Positions 51,559 to 61,086 are shown, numbered from the stretch's first letter. The stretch is DNA of 64,000 nt from Chitinophaga qingshengii (GCF_014529935.1 NZ_JACVFC010000001.1:3224001-3288000); one strand, 5' to 3'. The notes: generated from the sequence alone by a model not told the origin. Numbers and translations: made by a program.

Positions 51559-52239
51559 TCAGCGCAGCCTGGCAGCTTTCAGATCCGCCCGTTCTGCTGG
51601 TAGTGCCCTCTGCAATATTTCTGCTATCACCGTTCTGCTGCCCGTTCCCAACAACAACAATCCTCCCCGGAAGTCTTTACTGGCAGCAGGGTAGTAATCC
51701 AGGTGCAGATGCCGGATAACACCGGAACTATCTTCCGGTTCGTTACCGCCAAAGGTCAGGTCACGAAAAGGCGTATATCCCTTCCTCACCGGAGCCTTAC
51801 CCAATAACAACAGACCACTGGGCCCCTGTCCGGCAACTTTTTCCACCTGTATCCGGATGGGCAGCGTGGTAGTGCCGGCTGCTATAATATGCGCGCCGCG
51901 GGTAATCACCAGTCCGCCGCTATGACGGCCATCCTGTTTATTCACCGCGGTAGGCAATATATTGACCACTGCGCCGGCTTCTATCCGCAGGGTTGCTTCA
52001 TTCCCTACATATACCCAGCCATCGATATACCAGGGATGGCTGGCTGTCAGTAAGGTGTTGGAAGCAATCACCTGCCTGATAGTGTCGGCCACAGGGATAA
52101 TTTCCATTTTGATTTCCTGCGCAACGGCAGGATGTACAGTATCATTTTTTTTGCAGCCCGCAGTGATAACAGATAAGCTGCCTACACCATACCACAGGTA
52201 TGATATAACACGGGTTATGTATTTATTGGCGGGGTACAT
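51559..52239 (-). CDS. truncated beta-helix-like lipoprotein (short paralogue)
   Basis: A 226-residue lipoprotein (modified cysteine C29 in SVITAGCKKND) that I recognise only as a short relative of the two genes at 53084-54502 and 54620-55993. It shares their N-terminal half in order: WYIDGWVYVGNEATLRIEAG, GGLVITRGAHIIAAGTTTLP, and FGGNEPEDSSGVIRHLHLDY. The C-terminal half of about 240 residues is missing and the end is a charged tail (QRALPAERADLKAARLR). It follows the lipoprotein gene at 52248 after 8 bases, so it is the last gene of this operon. It may be decayed or a deliberate short form. Confidence 0.7.
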   Translation of the reverse strand: MYPANKYITRVISYLWYGVGSLSVITAGCKKNDTVHPAVAQEIKMEIIPVADTIRQVIASNTLLTASHPWYIDGWVYVGNEATLRIEAGAVVNILPTAVNKQDGRHSGGLVITRGAHIIAAGTTTLPIRIQVEKVAGQGPSGLLLLGKAPVRKGYTPFRDLTFGGNEPEDSSGVIRHLHLDYYPAASKDFRGGLLLLGTGSRTVIAEILQRALPAERADLKAARLR

Positions 52240-52247
52240 AAAAAGGA

Positions 52248-53003
52248 TTAAAGGTCAATGGGATTGGTCGTAATATACCCGGCGGCAGGATCATTGGCTA
52301 CCGTGCATATTTGGGTCTTCCCTCCGAGTTGCGCACCCGTAAAAACAAAGAACTCAGATCCATCCGGCTGAATGATCACCTGTCCCGTAGCCGGATCAAT
52401 TAGTTTTGCCGCAAATGTATATTCGTTCCCGTTATTATTTGTAGCCCTGAACCTGATAACCGGCGACAGTTTACCTCTTGACCAGCCTTTCATTACAGCC
52501 GGGTAATCCAATATATCGCCCGTTTCGGGGTCAGCAAAAATAAAAGAGAGATCATATTTTTCAAGAGGGAAAAAAGAAGCATCCAGCTTATTGAAAAACT
52601 GCACGTCAAAAGAATCTTTGGGCACCGCTCCGCCATTGCTTCCTTCTCCGATAAAGCCTTTCAGACCGAAGTCCTGGCTGTAGGCAAAGCGGAATTGTTG
52701 TGTATGGTTGGCAGCAATATTAATCAGTGTATCCGCAAGCAATTCATGTTTATTAGCATCGTAAGCGCTCAGTTTCCCCGGTTTGCCGGCGGGCACCATA
52801 AAAGAATTTCCCCCAATGGGATTAATTGTATCCAGTTGCCTGCCATCAAAATACATCATAATTTTCGGCGTATTAGGCAGATTCAGCAAGGTAACATGGA
52901 CCTTGCCAACATAATGCTCTTCCGGGAGTTCACCCTTACGACAGGAAGCCATCAATGCGACTACAACTAAAAGAAAAAACAGGCGCTTAGAAAACAGATA
53001 CAT
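52248..53003 (-). CDS. lipoprotein of the FecR/TonB/beta-helix locus
   Basis: The ATG at 53003 starts a lipoprotein signal (MYLFSKRLFFLLVVVALMASCR, cysteine C19), giving 251 residues. After it come beta-rich stretches that resemble DUF4397-type proteins: VGKVHVTLLNLPNTPKIMMY, FDGRQLDTINPIGGNSFMVP, AGKPGKLSAYDANKHELLAD, then SFDVQFFNKLDASFFPLEKY and GWSRGKLSPVIRFRATNNNG. Function is unknown. It probably sits in the outer membrane and may bind a ligand for the TonB receptor encoded upstream. A hairpin terminator (53032-53071) separates it from the gene before. Confidence 0.75.
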   Translation of the reverse strand: MYLFSKRLFFLLVVVALMASCRKGELPEEHYVGKVHVTLLNLPNTPKIMMYFDGRQLDTINPIGGNSFMVPAGKPGKLSAYDANKHELLADTLINIAANHTQQFRFAYSQDFGLKGFIGEGSNGGAVPKDSFDVQFFNKLDASFFPLEKYDLSFIFADPETGDILDYPAVMKGWSRGKLSPVIRFRATNNNGNEYTFAAKLIDPATGQVIIQPDGSEFFVFTGAQLGGKTQICTVANDPAAGYITTNPIDL

Positions 53004-53031
53004 ATTCAAAAAATTAGTAGAAAAAAAGATG

Positions 53032-53071
53032 ATCATCACGTATAACAGATTTCTCCGTTATACGTGATGAT
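53032..53071 (-). terminator. terminator-like hairpin between beta-helix gene and lipoprotein gene
   Basis: ATCATCACGTATAAC (53032-53046) and its exact reverse complement (53057-53071) form a 15-bp perfect stem around ten bases. On the minus transcript it is followed by CATC and then a run of T (53023-53029), as in an intrinsic terminator, so only part of the transcripts would reach the lipoprotein gene. Confidence 0.7.
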
Positions 53072-53083
53072 GATTAAAAAAGA

Positions 53084-54502
53084 TTACAGAACGGTCCAAC
53101 CATTAGCCCAGGTAGTCTGTCCGGTAGGGAAAGCACCAGCAGCTTTGGCAACAGACAGGGTCTGCGGAATGTAGTTGTTAATAACACGGGTAGCACTGAA
53201 CGGAGCATTCAATTTGATATTGAGGTTCGGATCGGCAGTCGTGTAACCTTTGTTGGTAGTGCCCAGCGGAGCAAAAGCAGCAAAGGAAGTAAAGTTAACT
53301 TCAGTAGAGAATGGATAAACATACGCATGAACATAGTTGTTGGTCAGGGTAGAAGTACCATTATCATACTTGGTTTTGGTATTAGCACCGGTAGCAGGTT
53401 TCTGCGTATCCAGGGAAATACCATAGTTGAAGCCCAGGAAGATAGAGTTGTTAACTACAAACTCAGCATTTCTTCTCAGGTGAGCAGCACGGCCATATCT
53501 ACCAGTGCCGGAAGGCAGGCCAGTAGAGATAGAAGCAGCTGCAGCAGTAGGCTGACCAATGATAGTCACGTAGTTGTAAGTAGGATGAGTGTAAGGAGAG
53601 AATGCATCACCGTTAGCATTGTTGTCGCTTTCAAAACCGTTAGACTGGCTCTTGTCAGCACGGTTAGGATCAGATACGCCCAGTGCATACTCAATTTTAC
53701 CGGAATAACCGTTGTCAGTGTCAAACATATCATCCAGGGCATCGATAGCCAGCAGGTGAGAAGCATTTACTGTACCGCCAAAGAACTCAAAAGCATCATC
53801 TTTGGATTTGTACACTTCAATGTAATCCAGTATAGTACCATTACCAACACCAGCCAGGGTCAAACCGTTCAACTCATTGTCCTTGGCGAGCTCGTAACCA
53901 GCATACTCAATTCTTACATAGCGCAGAATACCGCTGTTATCACCAGGCAGGTTGTTGGCCGGACCACCGTAAGTAGCGTCAGCAGGGGGAATACCATTAA
54001 TACCTTCTACCACTACAGCAGATGTATGGTTGGTAGGAGCCTGACCCAGGATCACCACACCACCCCAGTCACCAGATTGAGGAACAGTTTCGTTGGAAGT
54101 GAAGACAATCGGGTTGTCAACAGTACCATCAGCAATCAGTTTAGCACCGCGGGTTACAACCAATCCACCACCTGGAGTACCGGGATCAGTAGTACCGGTA
54201 GGAGGGAGACCTTTAATACCTTTGATCACTGTTCCGGGTTCAATGGTTAACACGGCATTGTTAGTTACATATACCAGCCCATCCAGTTTGTAAACTTTAC
54301 AGCTTTTCAGGGTAATATTAGAGGAGATCAAACCGCTGATGGTGCTGTCTCCACAGGTACCGGAAGCTCCGGAAGGACCACCGGCAACTACCGCACGGTC
54401 GTTCTTTGCTTCATTGTTCTCTTTTTTGCAGGATGTACCTAACATCATGCCCAGCACAGCTGCTGCAGACATGAGGGTTACCGCTAAGGGTTTCTTGTTC
54501 AT
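53084..54502 (-). CDS. secreted beta-helix-like lipoprotein, paralogue 1
   Basis: A 472-residue lipoprotein (signal with cysteine C25, GMMLGTSCKKENN) that I recognise as a family rather than by name. The body has repeated short beta-strands of the right-handed beta-helix type: GLVYVTNNAVLTIEPGTVIK, GGLVVTRGAKLIADGTVDNP, GDWGGVVILGQAPTNHTS, GILRYVRIEYAGYELAKDNE, LTLAGVGNGTILDYIEVYKS, and a C-terminus GAFPTGQTTWANGWTVL. It is about 50-60 percent identical by eye to the gene at 54620-55993. The two lie next to the TonB receptor, so they may be surface proteins that bind its ligand. Confidence 0.8.
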   Translation of the reverse strand: MNKKPLAVTLMSAAAVLGMMLGTSCKKENNEAKNDRAVVAGGPSGASGTCGDSTISGLISSNITLKSCKVYKLDGLVYVTNNAVLTIEPGTVIKGIKGLPPTGTTDPGTPGGGLVVTRGAKLIADGTVDNPIVFTSNETVPQSGDWGGVVILGQAPTNHTSAVVVEGINGIPPADATYGGPANNLPGDNSGILRYVRIEYAGYELAKDNELNGLTLAGVGNGTILDYIEVYKSKDDAFEFFGGTVNASHLLAIDALDDMFDTDNGYSGKIEYALGVSDPNRADKSQSNGFESDNNANGDAFSPYTHPTYNYVTIIGQPTAAAASISTGLPSGTGRYGRAAHLRRNAEFVVNNSIFLGFNYGISLDTQKPATGANTKTKYDNGTSTLTNNYVHAYVYPFSTEVNFTSFAAFAPLGTTNKGYTTADPNLNIKLNAPFSATRVINNYIPQTLSVAKAAGAFPTGQTTWANGWTVL

Positions 54503-54619
54503 GGGATTTTTACTTTTTAAAGTTTAAAACAAATGAATAAGGAATGAATGAATACCTGATCAGGATATACTTTTCGGTTATGCGCAAGAGCGTTAATGTG
54601 TATTTGAAGGATAATGTTA

Positions 54620-55993
54620 TTATTGTAAGATGGTCCAACCATTAGCCCAGGTTGTATTTCCAAGCGGAAATGCACCTGCATTCCTCGCCGGAGACGATAC
54701 CTGTGGAATATAATTGTTAATCACAGGTGGCGCCGCAAACGGAGCATTCAATTTAATATGCAGGTTAGGGTCCGGAGAAATGTAGCCATAACTGGTAGTA
54801 CCAAGTGGAGTAAAGCCAGCAAAAGGAGTAACATAGGCATGAACGTAAACGTTGTTCAGCGTAGAAATACCAAGTAAATACTTCGTCAGGGTATTGGGTC
54901 CCGTAGAAGGCAAGGTGCCATCAATAAAAATACCACTGTTATAGCCCAAAAAGATAGCGTTGTTGATGGCGAACTCACTATTCCTTCTGAAATGTGCCAC
55001 GTATCCATATCTGCCGGTACCAGTAGGAGGAGCATTGGTAACGGAGGCGGATGCCGCATTCCGCAGCCCAATAACAGTAAGGTAATTGACAGTAGGATGG
55101 GTATAGGGCGTTACCGGATCTCCATTGATGTTGTTATCGGTTTCCAAACCATTCGATTGGCTTCTGTCGGCACGGTCGGGATCAGCTATACCCAGGGCAT
55201 AATTGATAGTACCATTGTAACCATGATCCATATCAAACAAATCATCTAACGGACAGATAGCCAGCAAATGAGAAGCATTGACGGTACCTCCATACATTCC
55301 AAAGGCATCCGCTTTTGCTTTATACACTTCAATGAAATCAAGCATGGTACCATTACCAACACCTGCCAGCGTCAAACCATTCAGGGCGCCCACACTGGTT
55401 TGCTCAAAACCGGCATATTCGATCCTGACATAACGCAGTATACCACTGTTGTCATTAGAAATATTCTTACCCGGCCCCCCGTAAGTTACATCGCCCTGGA
55501 AGGGAGTAGGAAGACCCGGGACAGGCAGGGCAGAAACCGGGTTAGCAGGCGCATTACCCACCAATACTACTCCACACCAGTCACCGGATGCTGGAGCCGC
55601 TTCATTGGAGGTGAAAACAATTGGATTGGCAACAGTTCCGTCAGCTACCAGTTTTGCACCGCTGGTAATAACCAATCCTCCACCAACTGCGATAGAAGAT
55701 CCTTTAATTCCTTTGATGACAGTTCCCGGTTCAATGGTCATTACGGCATTATTGGTCACATACACCAGCCCGTCCAACTTATAAATTTTACAGCTTTTAA
55801 GGGTAATATTCCCTGTAATCACACTATTGATAATACTGTCCCCACAACTACCAGCGCTTCCGGAAGGACCTCCGGCTACCACGGCACGATCATCCGTAGC
55901 TACCCCATTTCCCTTTTTACAGGACATCACTGACATCAAAGTCATTATCGCTACAATAGACGTGAAGGTTATCGTTAAAAGCTGCTTATTCAT
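54620..55993 (-). CDS. secreted beta-helix-like lipoprotein, paralogue 2
   Basis: The frame opens at 56014; the ATG at 55993 gives 457 residues with a lipoprotein signal (SVMSCKKGNG). It shares all blocks of paralogue 1: GLVYVTNNAVMTIEPGTVIK, GGLVITSGAKLVADGTVANP, GDWCGVVLVGNAPANPVS, GILRYVRIEYAGFEQTSVGA, LTLAGVGNGTMLDFIEVYKA, and GAFPLGNTTWANGWTILQ at the end. The middle is less similar. It begins 21 bases after the TonB receptor stop, so it belongs to that operon. Duplication within one operon suggests two surface proteins with different ligands. Confidence 0.8.
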   Translation of the reverse strand: MNKQLLTITFTSIVAIMTLMSVMSCKKGNGVATDDRAVVAGGPSGSAGSCGDSIINSVITGNITLKSCKIYKLDGLVYVTNNAVMTIEPGTVIKGIKGSSIAVGGGLVITSGAKLVADGTVANPIVFTSNEAAPASGDWCGVVLVGNAPANPVSALPVPGLPTPFQGDVTYGGPGKNISNDNSGILRYVRIEYAGFEQTSVGALNGLTLAGVGNGTMLDFIEVYKAKADAFGMYGGTVNASHLLAICPLDDLFDMDHGYNGTINYALGIADPDRADRSQSNGLETDNNINGDPVTPYTHPTVNYLTVIGLRNAASASVTNAPPTGTGRYGYVAHFRRNSEFAINNAIFLGYNSGIFIDGTLPSTGPNTLTKYLLGISTLNNVYVHAYVTPFAGFTPLGTTSYGYISPDPNLHIKLNAPFAAPPVINNYIPQVSSPARNAGAFPLGNTTWANGWTILQ

Positions 55994-56013
55994 AGAACAT
56001 TTACTTTTAAACA

Positions 56014-59000
56014 TTAAAATTTATACGTAAAAGTGGCACTATAAGTACGACCCGGCGACGACTTAAAATTCACCGCATCCTGCCCTGCATCATACCGCAT
56101 CGCTTTCTTAGAAGGAGCCTCCCCTTTGGAATATGCATCATTTTGTTCCTCCGTAAATTGGTTGAGATAAATGACCGCATAACTGTTCAGCAGGTTACCT
56201 GCATTTACCTTAAACTCTGCATGCTGCTTCAGGAAACGAAAGGCTATCTGCGCATCCAATGACTGTAAAGGCCGTTCCATTAAAGACATTCTGTAAGTGG
56301 CATTGGGAAGAAAAACCCTGTTGGCCACTGAATTATAGGCCAGGCTAAGAGATACCGGTTTACTGTCGTAATAAATACCGGCATTGAACATAAAATTGCT
56401 GGCGCCCATCTGCGGCCTTTTTTCTTCCGGAGCAACCGTCTCCCTTACAACTACTTTCTGCGGATGGTCCTGGTCCATTAAACCAATATTAAGCAACATC
56501 GGTTTAACAGTAGCGTCCAGGTAGGTAAAGTTGCCATACACCGTAATATTGCGCAGTACAGGCGCATTGATGAAAGAAAGTGATTTCCTCATCTCCAGCT
56601 CTATACCATAGTTTTTAGCCGATTTACTGTTTAATAATTCATAATTGTTGTTCAAATCTCTCCGGTAAATTTCCATCGGGTAGGAAAGATCTTTATAGAA
56701 CAAAGAAGCAGAAAGAACTTCACCTGGCCCCGGATACCATTCATAGCGAAAATCTACATGTTTGATAGTAGTGGACCTTAACAACGATGCGGTATAATCT
56801 CCCCCCAACTCAAAATCATATTCCCTGAAAACAGACAACTCCCGCAAATCCGGACGGATGATACTTTCTGAATAAGCCAAACGCAAATTCATCGACGAGG
56901 TGAGGGAATAGGTGAGGTTAACAGAAGGGAAAAACCGCCAGTTTGGTTCCCTGCTCAACAAGTCCGAATAATCATATTCCTTACCAGGTACCGTATTCAG
57001 TTTGGCGAATGTAGAATCAAGATTGTTGTTTATTTTATTCAGGTTGTAATACTCAGCCCTTACTCCCCATACTAATCTCCATTTCTCAGCAATCCTGTTA
57101 TCCAGCATCGCAAATAATGCATGTAAGGCGGCAGACCGGCGCTTAAAATTATCACCAAACTGACTTATCCCTACCTGTAACCCATTTTCCGGTACAATCC
57201 TCTTTCCCAAAGGATAATAATTCTCTGAAGCATCTGTTCTGGAAAGAGTATTCAACACAAAAAACAACCTGTCTTTATTCCAACCGGCATAACCACCTTT
57301 GAAAGTATTATCAAAACCTACTTTGCCTGCATTAAATTTGAATGGAACAGACACAGCAGCTTCCCAATTGTAATTATTCTCCAATGCACGGCTCCATGAT
57401 CTCAAAGCTCCTTCTGCAAAGCTGCTATTGTAAGGACCAATGGTAATATCGTTCCTTTCAGTGCCTTCAATGGGCAGGTATTGAGCCAACAAGGTGTGAT
57501 TATCCGGCTTCTGCCGGTCCAGCTTCAGGTAACTGCCACTCCATTTCAAACGAATGCCCTTTGCTCCAATAGCATGTTCTCCCCGTAACTGGTTTTGCCA
57601 CAAAGATGTTTGCATTCCCAGATCAAAAAGACCGAATGTATTTGCCCCAAAATTTCCATCACCAACACCAAATATCAGTTGTTGATCCAGCGTCCGCAGG
57701 TACAGCGACTGAAAACCGATCCTGCTTTTTTCCGTGCGGTATCCTACTCCCAACATACCTCCCAGGTTAGTCACGAAACTATGACGTTGCCCGTCAAACA
57801 ACTTCCCCTTCAGATCTTCTTTACCTTCCGTTTCTGCAAACCCCTCTCTTCCTAATATAATATCCTGCGTAGACAAGGTATTACGATAGCTCACAGCCGC
57901 CACCAACCCCCATTGCCGGCCGGCATCGCCACGCAGCACATGTCCAAAGGAGGCCTGGAAATTAGGAGACACCGGCGCTTTAAACTTTGTAATGGTCCAG
58001 TTATTGTTAAATAACGCAGCATTTTTCCCTTCTTTCGTATAGTGGTCCGCGATATCAAATCTGTCTTTCCAATCCAGCGTTCCAAACAGGTAACGATGTT
58101 TGGCTGTATTACCCCAGTATTCACTGCCACTCAGTGGCAAAGAATAAAAATCCTTACCAGTGGTTTTATCATTGTAACTACCGCCTACGGATACATTCAG
58201 AAAATTTTCAGTAGGGATATCCAGGGTGTTCACCTCTACCAGGCCACCGCCAAATTCTGCACTACGGTCAGGTGTGATAGTTTTGATGACCGTTACATTT
58301 TCTACAATATTGGAAGGGATGATATCAAAACTGAAATTTTTCCTGTTCAGTTCTGTGCTGGGCATCACCTGCCCGTTGAGCATCGCCTGGTTATAACGCT
58401 CGCTCAGGCCACGTACTACTACATATTTATTATCCATTGTAGCCAAACCACTCACACGTTTTAATACTTCACCGATATTTTTATCCGGCGTACGGGCAAT
58501 CTGTTCTGCACTGATACCATCTGTAATGGCTGCGTTATTCTTCTGCAGGGCATACAATCCTTCAACAGATGCTTTACGGTAATTACCTGTTACAGTTACT
58601 TCTTTCAGATGTGAACCGCCACTTTTCAACACAACGTTCAGCGGTACTATGCTTTTTTCTTTTACATTGATCTCTGTTACTTTTTTCGTTTCATAGGAAA
58701 TAAAACTAAAGCTGAGACTATACACACCTGGTGTCAGCACCAGTTCATAACTGCCGTCTACTGCGGTGATGGTACCTTGTCCGCTCTGCGCTGCTACGGT
58801 AACACCGGGTAACGGCTCATTTTTATTGTCTACTACTTTTCCCCGGATACGGCCATCGGTTTGTGCTGCCGGAACAGGCACACTGCCTTTGCGCAAGGCT
58901 ATCACTTTATCTCCCGCCAGCTCTATATCCAGTGGTGTATGCTGATCTATATAAGTCAATACTTCGCCTAATGGTCTGCCCGGAAAACGGGCTTCGGGAA

Positions 59001-59241
59001 TTGTACACTGTTGCAGATATTCCGGATCATAAATGAAGGTATAGGGTGTTTGTTGTTGCAATGCTTTTACCACAACTGCAGCGGTCGTTTTACCCATCTG
59101 CAGCTGTACTTTGTCGGTAAGGGATTTATAGGCCTGTGCTGCTACCAGCAAAGGTGATAAGGAAACAAAAAAAGTCAACAGGATCATTACATGACATGAC
59201 ATACTTTCCCCTGTACAAAATCTGAGGGTAGATTTTTGCAT
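56014..59241 (-). CDS. TonB-dependent receptor with STN and CarboxypepD_reg domains
   Basis: A 1075-residue outer-membrane receptor. After a signal peptide (about 1-35; MILLTFFVSLSPLLVAAQ) come an STN domain (about 45-115; VQLMGKT-like TPYTFIYDPEYLQQCTIPEA), a CarboxypepD_reg domain (about 130-215; IRGKVVDNKNEPLPGVTVAA), the plug (LNGQVMPSTELNRKNFSFDI, VTVIKTITPDRSAEFGGGLV) and a 22-strand-type barrel ending in YSATFTYKF. The STN domain points to FecR-linked sigma control, and the FecR gene is 35 bases upstream. It is not a SusC type, and no SusD gene follows; instead two beta-helix lipoproteins take that place. Confidence 0.92.
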   Translation of the reverse strand: MQKSTLRFCTGESMSCHVMILLTFFVSLSPLLVAAQAYKSLTDKVQLQMGKTTAAVVVKALQQQTPYTFIYDPEYLQQCTIPEARFPGRPLGEVLTYIDQHTPLDIELAGDKVIALRKGSVPVPAAQTDGRIRGKVVDNKNEPLPGVTVAAQSGQGTITAVDGSYELVLTPGVYSLSFSFISYETKKVTEINVKEKSIVPLNVVLKSGGSHLKEVTVTGNYRKASVEGLYALQKNNAAITDGISAEQIARTPDKNIGEVLKRVSGLATMDNKYVVVRGLSERYNQAMLNGQVMPSTELNRKNFSFDIIPSNIVENVTVIKTITPDRSAEFGGGLVEVNTLDIPTENFLNVSVGGSYNDKTTGKDFYSLPLSGSEYWGNTAKHRYLFGTLDWKDRFDIADHYTKEGKNAALFNNNWTITKFKAPVSPNFQASFGHVLRGDAGRQWGLVAAVSYRNTLSTQDIILGREGFAETEGKEDLKGKLFDGQRHSFVTNLGGMLGVGYRTEKSRIGFQSLYLRTLDQQLIFGVGDGNFGANTFGLFDLGMQTSLWQNQLRGEHAIGAKGIRLKWSGSYLKLDRQKPDNHTLLAQYLPIEGTERNDITIGPYNSSFAEGALRSWSRALENNYNWEAAVSVPFKFNAGKVGFDNTFKGGYAGWNKDRLFFVLNTLSRTDASENYYPLGKRIVPENGLQVGISQFGDNFKRRSAALHALFAMLDNRIAEKWRLVWGVRAEYYNLNKINNNLDSTFAKLNTVPGKEYDYSDLLSREPNWRFFPSVNLTYSLTSSMNLRLAYSESIIRPDLRELSVFREYDFELGGDYTASLLRSTTIKHVDFRYEWYPGPGEVLSASLFYKDLSYPMEIYRRDLNNNYELLNSKSAKNYGIELEMRKSLSFINAPVLRNITVYGNFTYLDATVKPMLLNIGLMDQDHPQKVVVRETVAPEEKRPQMGASNFMFNAGIYYDSKPVSLSLAYNSVANRVFLPNATYRMSLMERPLQSLDAQIAFRFLKQHAEFKVNAGNLLNSYAVIYLNQFTEEQNDAYSKGEAPSKKAMRYDAGQDAVNFKSSPGRTYSATFTYKF

Positions 59242-59276
59242 AATGTGTTCTTTATATTTTTTGTGGATGTAGTTAG

Positions 59277-60194
59277 CTATTTATGATGCGCCTGGTAGGT
59301 AGTGTCATTCATCCGGACAAATGAAATGTTGTGTACATAACCCAATGCAGATAGTATTTTTTCGAGAGGCATATCCCGGCTGAATTCACCGGAAATGGTC
59401 TTCTTGCCCCGTACTGCGTCATCCAGCACAATCCGGCAGCCATAACGTTGCTGCAACCGGGCTAATGCATCTGCCAATTGGGTGTGGTTGAAATAAATTT
59501 TCCCTTTTTTCCAGTCCAGCACATCGTTCTTTTCAAAATTGGTTAGCTGTGGTTGTTTTCCGTCTGCGTAGTTCAGCATCTGACCTGGCAGCAGCACTTC
59601 GTTAAAGGAATCGGGTTTGCTAACCGCTACTTTACCTTCCAACAGACTAATCTGGATACTGCCATCTGCCATATTGGAAGTAGCAATATTAAATACAGTG
59701 CCCAGTACGGTCGTCGTCAAATGGCCGGTGTGTACAAGAAATGGTCTTCGTTCATCTTTAGCTACTTTAAAATAGGCTTCCCCCTGTAACCAAAATTCCC
59801 TGGCTTCACCATGATAACGCTTGCTTTGGTATATAACGGCAGCATGGGTATTGAGCCATACTTCACTGCCGTCTTCCATGGTAAACATCTGGATATTGTC
59901 GCTGCTGTTGTACAAGGTGTCCCACTTTAGGGCAACAGGCCGGGCAGCACTACGATGTTGCCAGAAAAAGGCGATGGAAACGATTACACCAATCATAGCG
60001 GCGGCGGCAGCGCCATACCAGAATTTAGGTACCCTGGGCTTCATCACTACCGGCGCATTGGCTTCCTCCCATTTCTCCGCCATAAACTCATCCAGCAGGG
60101 GAGTGTCTCCGGCGGTAAGCCATTCGTCCACAGTAGCTGCTTCCTGCACGGTGCATTGTCCTTTAAAATATTTTTCCAGTAACTGTTTATCCAT
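59277..60194 (-). CDS. FecR-family anti-sigma factor of the TonB/beta-helix locus
   Basis: A 305-residue membrane anti-sigma factor: cytoplasmic N-terminal domain (MDKQLLEKYFKGQCTVQEAA), one transmembrane helix (about 63-82; FWYGAAAAAMIGVIVSIAFFW), a FecR domain (FTMEDGSEVWLNTHAAVIYQ, FLVHTGHLTTTVLGTVFNIA) and the C-terminal domain (KIYFNHTQLADALARLQQRY). It relays the state of the TonB receptor. No sigma gene is next to it; the nearest candidate in the window is at 49543-50088 on the other strand. Confidence 0.92.
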   Translation of the reverse strand: MDKQLLEKYFKGQCTVQEAATVDEWLTAGDTPLLDEFMAEKWEEANAPVVMKPRVPKFWYGAAAAAMIGVIVSIAFFWQHRSAARPVALKWDTLYNSSDNIQMFTMEDGSEVWLNTHAAVIYQSKRYHGEAREFWLQGEAYFKVAKDERRPFLVHTGHLTTTVLGTVFNIATSNMADGSIQISLLEGKVAVSKPDSFNEVLLPGQMLNYADGKQPQLTNFEKNDVLDWKKGKIYFNHTQLADALARLQQRYGCRIVLDDAVRGKKTISGEFSRDMPLEKILSALGYVHNISFVRMNDTTYQAHHK

Positions 60195-60292
60195 ATTCCC
60201 AACCCCTGTTCAGGGTGTTTACGGAAAGAGTACGTCCGGGAAATAAGAAGTTCCTAGTCCGTTTTGCAGGTTAACAATTTGGTAATATGAAA

Positions 60293-60316
60293 AAGGCTGT
60301 CCACCCGGACAGCCTT
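60293..60316 (-). terminator. terminator after the CarboxypepD_reg gene
   Basis: AAGGCTGTCC-ACCC-GGACAGCCTT is a perfect 10-bp stem. On the minus strand it is followed by TTTTTC-like T residues and lies 23 bases after the stop of the gene at 60339-61061. Confidence 0.8.
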
Positions 60317-60338
60317 ATATAACAAGTTCAAAACCAAT

Positions 60339-61061
60339 CTATTGTTTCCCTTTCGATTTCTGATAATCTTCAAACGACTGCTTGATAAACAACAACAGAT
60401 CGTATTCGGATGCTTCATTCAGAAACTGGTAACCGGGACGGTATTTATGCATAAATGAATCCAGCTCCGGCGACTGCAGTTTGGTCATTTTACCGACCAG
60501 TTCGGGAGAATAACGGTAATCAATATACTTTTCTTTCTCCCAGTATACCAGCTGGTCACGGAACTGCTCTTTGCGCTTACGTGTTTTGCTGGGCACCAGG
60601 TAAGTTAAGGCAGTAATAGGATTGGCCGGCAATGTTTTCAACACATCCATGGCGCCGGGCTTTTTATAATTGAAATAACGCCCGTACTCATCCCGCATAG
60701 CCAACGAGTCCTTGGTATGATTGATCCCCTTTACATTCACCCCCTGCAGTTCAAACAACCGTTTCTGCAGGTAAATATCCTGTGTGGTAGACATCCCCGG
60801 GGTAACTACCCGCCGCTGCGAATAACTCAGCATGGAAAACTCGATGGTATCTCCAGGCATCGCCTCTATATAATACCGCCCGCTCTCACTGCTGAGGGTA
60901 CCCGTCATCGTTCGTTTGTTAACGATGGAAACAAATGGCAATCCCGTTTTGGTCTCCTGGTCCGCCACCATACCAGACAATCTTACCTGGGCAGACGTAT
61001 GCTGTTGGCAAATAAAAAAGAAGATAAACAGTGCTCCGATATATATAAAAAAACGAATCAT
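60339..61061 (-). CDS. exported CarboxypepD_reg-domain protein
   Basis: A 240-residue protein with a signal peptide (MIRFFIYIGALFIFFFICQQ) and one CarboxypepD_reg beta-sandwich (about 28-100; RLSGMVADQETKTGLPFVSI, YYIEAMPGDTIEFSMLSYSQ). The rest (about 105-240) is helical and charged (ITALTYLVPSKTRKRKEQFR, YWEKEKYIDYRYSPELVGKM). Such proteins are common in this phylum and have no known function; the helical part may form an outer-membrane or periplasmic scaffold. It is transcribed from its own promoter with TAAATTTG at 61079-61086. Confidence 0.85.
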   Translation of the reverse strand: MIRFFIYIGALFIFFFICQQHTSAQVRLSGMVADQETKTGLPFVSIVNKRTMTGTLSSESGRYYIEAMPGDTIEFSMLSYSQRRVVTPGMSTTQDIYLQKRLFELQGVNVKGINHTKDSLAMRDEYGRYFNYKKPGAMDVLKTLPANPITALTYLVPSKTRKRKEQFRDQLVYWEKEKYIDYRYSPELVGKMTKLQSPELDSFMHKYRPGYQFLNEASEYDLLLFIKQSFEDYQKSKGKQ

Positions 61062-61078
61062 TGGACGTACTAATCTTT

Positions 61079-61086
61079 CAAATTTA
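61079..61086 (-). promoter_or_regulatory. -7 element of the CarboxypepD_reg gene
   Basis: TAAATTTG on the minus strand is an exact TAnnTTTG, 17 bases before the ATG at 61061, predicting a very short leader. Confidence 0.55.

Noticed and set aside
53327..54250. 307-residue open frame on the plus strand
   Set aside because: Antisense to the beta-helix lipoprotein gene. The translated sequence (many Ser, Thr, Ile, Val, Arg) mirrors the Asn/Gly/Thr-rich repeats on the other strand.
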